Source: Catonella morbi ATCC 51271
GTDB taxonomy: Bacteria > Bacillota > Clostridia > Lachnospirales > Lachnospiraceae
Direction of reading: 5' to 3'
DNA length: 64,000 nucleotides
Assembly (NCBI RefSeq): GCF_000160035.2
Contig: NZ_KI535371.1
Span: forward strand, 62,001 to 126,000
The notes under the pieces were generated by a model. It was given only the letters and a program-made list of their open reading frames with translations. It was not told the origin of the DNA and made no database searches. The stretch's first letter is position 1, and each line of letters starts with the position of its first letter. Shown here piece by piece: positions 62,096 through 64,000 of this stretch. The translations under genes were made by a program, and so were the position numbers.

Positions 62096-63112
62096 ATGGC
62101 AAAAACCATAAATATGAAAGAAATTGCTAAACTTTCAGGTGTGTCCATAGCTACTGTTTCTCGGGTTATAAATCAAAACGGAAGATTTTCCAAAGAAACC
62201 GAGGATCGTGTGAGAAAAATAATCGAAGAGAACAATTATAGTCTTGATAACTCTTCAAAAGGGATATGGAAAAATAAGAACAGCAACATAGGAATTATTG
62301 TTCCGGATATAACTAACCCTCATTTTTCGGCGTTGATACTTCAGATACAGATGGCACTCTTTTATGGTGGATATTCAACTATAATTTTCAACACAAACGA
62401 ATCAGAGGTGCTTGAAAAAAAGCATGTGGAGATATTAAGGGCGAAGAATGTTGCCGGAGTAATGATAATTTCAGGAAACAGGTACCATGAGGCTTTAAGA
62501 AAATATCCGGTGGTGTACGTTGACAGACCACATGTAGGCGAAGACGATAATGCCGTCATAATTGAGTCGGATAATGAAAGCGGTGGTTATATGGCGGCTA
62601 ACGAGATTCTCGGGGCAGGTTGTAAAAATATAGTGTTTCTGATGTCGAGAGGAACTGATGTGAACCAAATATCAAGATATAACGGCTGCTTAAGAGCTCT
62701 TATGGAAAAAGGGATACCCGAAAGACCAGAGTATATAAAAAATAATGAAAATGTTTCCGTTTACTCGGGAAAGGCATCAATTACTTCCCTTATTCAGAGC
62801 GGACTTGAGTTTGACGGAATAGTGGCCACTACAGACACCCTTGCTGCAGGAGCATACCTGGCTCTCAGAGAATACGGAATACAGGTGCCGAAGCAGGTGA
62901 AAATTGTTGGCTTTGACGATTGTATTATAGCGGATATATGCGGGGTGGGAATTACAAGTATTAGGCAGGATGTTGCGGGAATGGCAAGTGTGGCTGTTGA
63001 TATGCTTATACGGCAGATAAACGGAGAAAAGATACCCACTACCAAAAGGCAGATGAGAGTAACTCTATCAAGGAGAGCATCTACGGATATGGGGGCTTCT
63101 GAGAAAAATTGA
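62096..63112 (+). CDS. LacI family transcriptional regulator
   Basis: A 338-aa regulator. The N-terminal LacI helix-turn-helix reads NMKEIAKLSGVSIATVSRVI, and the hinge and periplasmic-binding-like domain follow (SNIGIIVPDITNPHFSALIL, VVYVDRPHVGEDDNAVIIES, ATTDTLAAGAYLALREYGIQ, TSIRQDVAGMASVAVDMLI). It senses a sugar or metabolite. ATG 62096 follows AAGGAGA; the longer reading lacks a site. The palindrome 120 bp past its stop, in the promoter of the next gene, is its likely operator. Confidence 0.9.
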   Translation: MAKTINMKEIAKLSGVSIATVSRVINQNGRFSKETEDRVRKIIEENNYSLDNSSKGIWKNKNSNIGIIVPDITNPHFSALILQIQMALFYGGYSTIIFNTNESEVLEKKHVEILRAKNVAGVMIISGNRYHEALRKYPVVYVDRPHVGEDDNAVIIESDNESGGYMAANEILGAGCKNIVFLMSRGTDVNQISRYNGCLRALMEKGIPERPEYIKNNENVSVYSGKASITSLIQSGLEFDGIVATTDTLAAGAYLALREYGIQVPKQVKIVGFDDCIIADICGVGITSIRQDVAGMASVAVDMLIRQINGEKIPTTKRQMRVTLSRRASTDMGASEKN

Positions 63113-63192
63113 AAGAAAAGATACCAGTAAGGTGAAATTGCACAATTTACCCTAATATTTTCTCAGCAAAATGTAGAAAAAGAAAGAAAATA

Positions 63193-63222
63193 TTGACAGA
63201 ATACACATGATTGAATTATCAT
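63193..63222 (+). promoter_or_regulatory. promoter of the sugar-binding lipoprotein gene
   Basis: TTGACA at 63193-63198 and TATCAT at 63217-63222 (18-bp spacer). Transcription would start just before or inside the LacI-type operator. Confidence 0.6.
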
Positions 63223-63231
63223 GAAAGAAAT

Positions 63232-63250
63232 TTGAGTAAAATTTACTCAA
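63232..63250 (+). promoter_or_regulatory. LacI-type operator palindrome
   Basis: TTGAGTAAAATTTACTCAA is a perfect 19-bp dyad (odd centre), with a third half-site ATTACTCAAA at 63253. It lies downstream of the -10, where repressor binding would block the start of the ABC operon. Confidence 0.75.
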
Positions 63251-63280
63251 ATATTACTCAAAATAACAGGGAGGTAGATT

Positions 63281-64000
63281 ATGAAAAAGTTAAAAGGTTT
63301 TTTGGCGGTAGCACTTGCAGTTATGATGGCAGTATCACTTACGGCCTGCGGAGGAGAAAGTAAACCGACTTCATCCGCAAAGAAAGATATGTCGTCAGCT
63401 AAAAGTTCAAGTGGAGCAGTTACATCCGAGACTTCATCAGCTTCTAAAAGCGGAACAGGCAGTACTGCATCTGTAGCCGGTGAAGAAAAGTATGCGATAG
63501 TTTTGAAGACACAGTCGAGCCAGTTCTGGCAGGACATGAAAGCAGGTATCGAGGAGGAGGCCGCAAAGCTCGGAGTAAAGGTAGACGTACAGTCCGGAAA
63601 TACGGAGGACGACGTAGAGGGACAGGTGCAGGTACTTGAGAACTTCGTTAGTACGGGTGAATATAAGGCAATCGGTGTGGCACCTATTTCAGATGTAAAT
63701 CTGAATAACGCTATTGCGGAAGGCTGTTCAAAAGGGATAGTCTTCATTGATATCGATGAAAAAATAGATGCCAAGGCTCTCGGAGAACTCGGAGGCGGAC
63801 TCTATGCTTATGTTGCTACCGACAATAAAGAAGTCGGAGAGACGGGTGCCGGAGAATTGTTGAAACAGGTGGGAAATAATGCGGAAGTAGCTATAATTGA
63901 AGGAAAGGCCGGAGCTTTATCGGGAGAACAGCGTCGTGACGGAGCAAAGGCGGCTTTTGAAGCAGCAGGGGCTAAGTTGGTGGATAGCCAGCCGGCGGAC
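63281..64000 (+). CDS. sugar ABC transporter substrate-binding lipoprotein (3' end outside window)
   Basis: The visible 240 codons encode a lipoprotein: MKKLKGFLAV..., lipobox LTAC with Cys about 23, a Ser-rich linker to about 65, then a type I periplasmic-binding fold of the ribose/allose group: YAIVLKTQSSQFWQDMKAGI, GVKVDVQSGNTEDDVEGQVQ, AIGVAPISDVNLNNAIAEG, IVFIDIDEKIDAKA, YVATDNKEVGETGAGELLKQ and AIIEGKAGALSGEQRRDG. It captures a sugar for an ABC importer expected downstream. ATG 63281 follows AGGGAGGT. The gene runs off the window edge. Confidence 0.9.
   Translation, partial: MKKLKGFLAVALAVMMAVSLTACGGESKPTSSAKKDMSSAKSSSGAVTSETSSASKSGTGSTASVAGEEKYAIVLKTQSSQFWQDMKAGIEEEAAKLGVKVDVQSGNTEDDVEGQVQVLENFVSTGEYKAIGVAPISDVNLNNAIAEGCSKGIVFIDIDEKIDAKALGELGGGLYAYVATDNKEVGETGAGELLKQVGNNAEVAIIEGKAGALSGEQRRDGAKAAFEAAGAKLVDSQPAD

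Overview
The window reads as a low-GC Gram-positive anaerobe of the Clostridia, most likely family Lachnospiraceae (Lachnoanaerobaculum-like; the genus is an inference). The grounds are strong AGGAGG ribosome-binding sites, pyruvate:ferredoxin oxidoreductase, the order rpmG-secE-nusG-rplK-rplA, DegV, a SEC-C-tagged methionine aminopeptidase, DUF4230/DUF4491/YgjV-type proteins and lipoprotein substrate-binding proteins. No rRNA, tRNA or CRISPR array was seen.

1-19.5 kb is an accessory, gene-scarred region. It holds an ORF6N-PLD protein, a stand-alone FGE-sulfatase-fold protein, a frameshifted XRE regulator, the broken 3' end of a type I restriction hsdR gene, and directly after it a 1234-aa STAND NTPase with a nuclease-like N-terminus plus a four-helix membrane partner. 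Then come Schlafen/AlbA_2 regulator fragments with 12-bp in-frame repeats, an overlapping gene pair for a bacterial PARG-type ADP-ribose glycohydrolase and a uracil-DNA-glycosylase-fold protein, a Zn-peptidase homologue lacking its first HExxH histidine, and two DUF4230 proteins. Many segments are partial duplicates of one another.

19.6-34 kb is mostly core: TetR/MFS efflux, a Na/Pi symporter with PhoU tail, map, a secreted LRR protein, degV, the ribosomal/secretion cluster, MATE, an erythromycin-esterase homologue, and a three-gene operon ending in the radical SAM enzyme ArsS. ArsS is evidently a selenoprotein: the apparent stop is an in-frame UGA followed by a SECIS-like hairpin and a real UAG four codons later.

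34.5-44 kb is a surface-glycan locus: glycosyltransferase, CBS-nucleotidyltransferase, ATP-grasp/HAD fusion, nonulosonate synthase, hydrolysing 2-epimerase, polysaccharide deacetylase and a GNAT protein. 44.5-46.3 kb holds a major secreted protein with a structured leader and a frameshift in an A6 run.

46.6-57 kb has an Rpn-type nuclease with a duplicated tail, nudC, a 2-isopropylmalate synthase fused to an AraC DNA-binding domain (with two 18-bp direct repeats exactly 63 bp apart in its promoter), and PFOR. 56.6-57.75 kb holds three tandem Fst-like type I toxin-antitoxin cassettes, each with its own matching antitoxin RNA. The window closes with a secreted tandem phosphatase, small membrane proteins, an IS200 remnant and a LacI regulator divided by a palindromic operator from a sugar-binding lipoprotein gene cut by the window edge. 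At least two families of short palindromic dispersed repeats lie between the genes.
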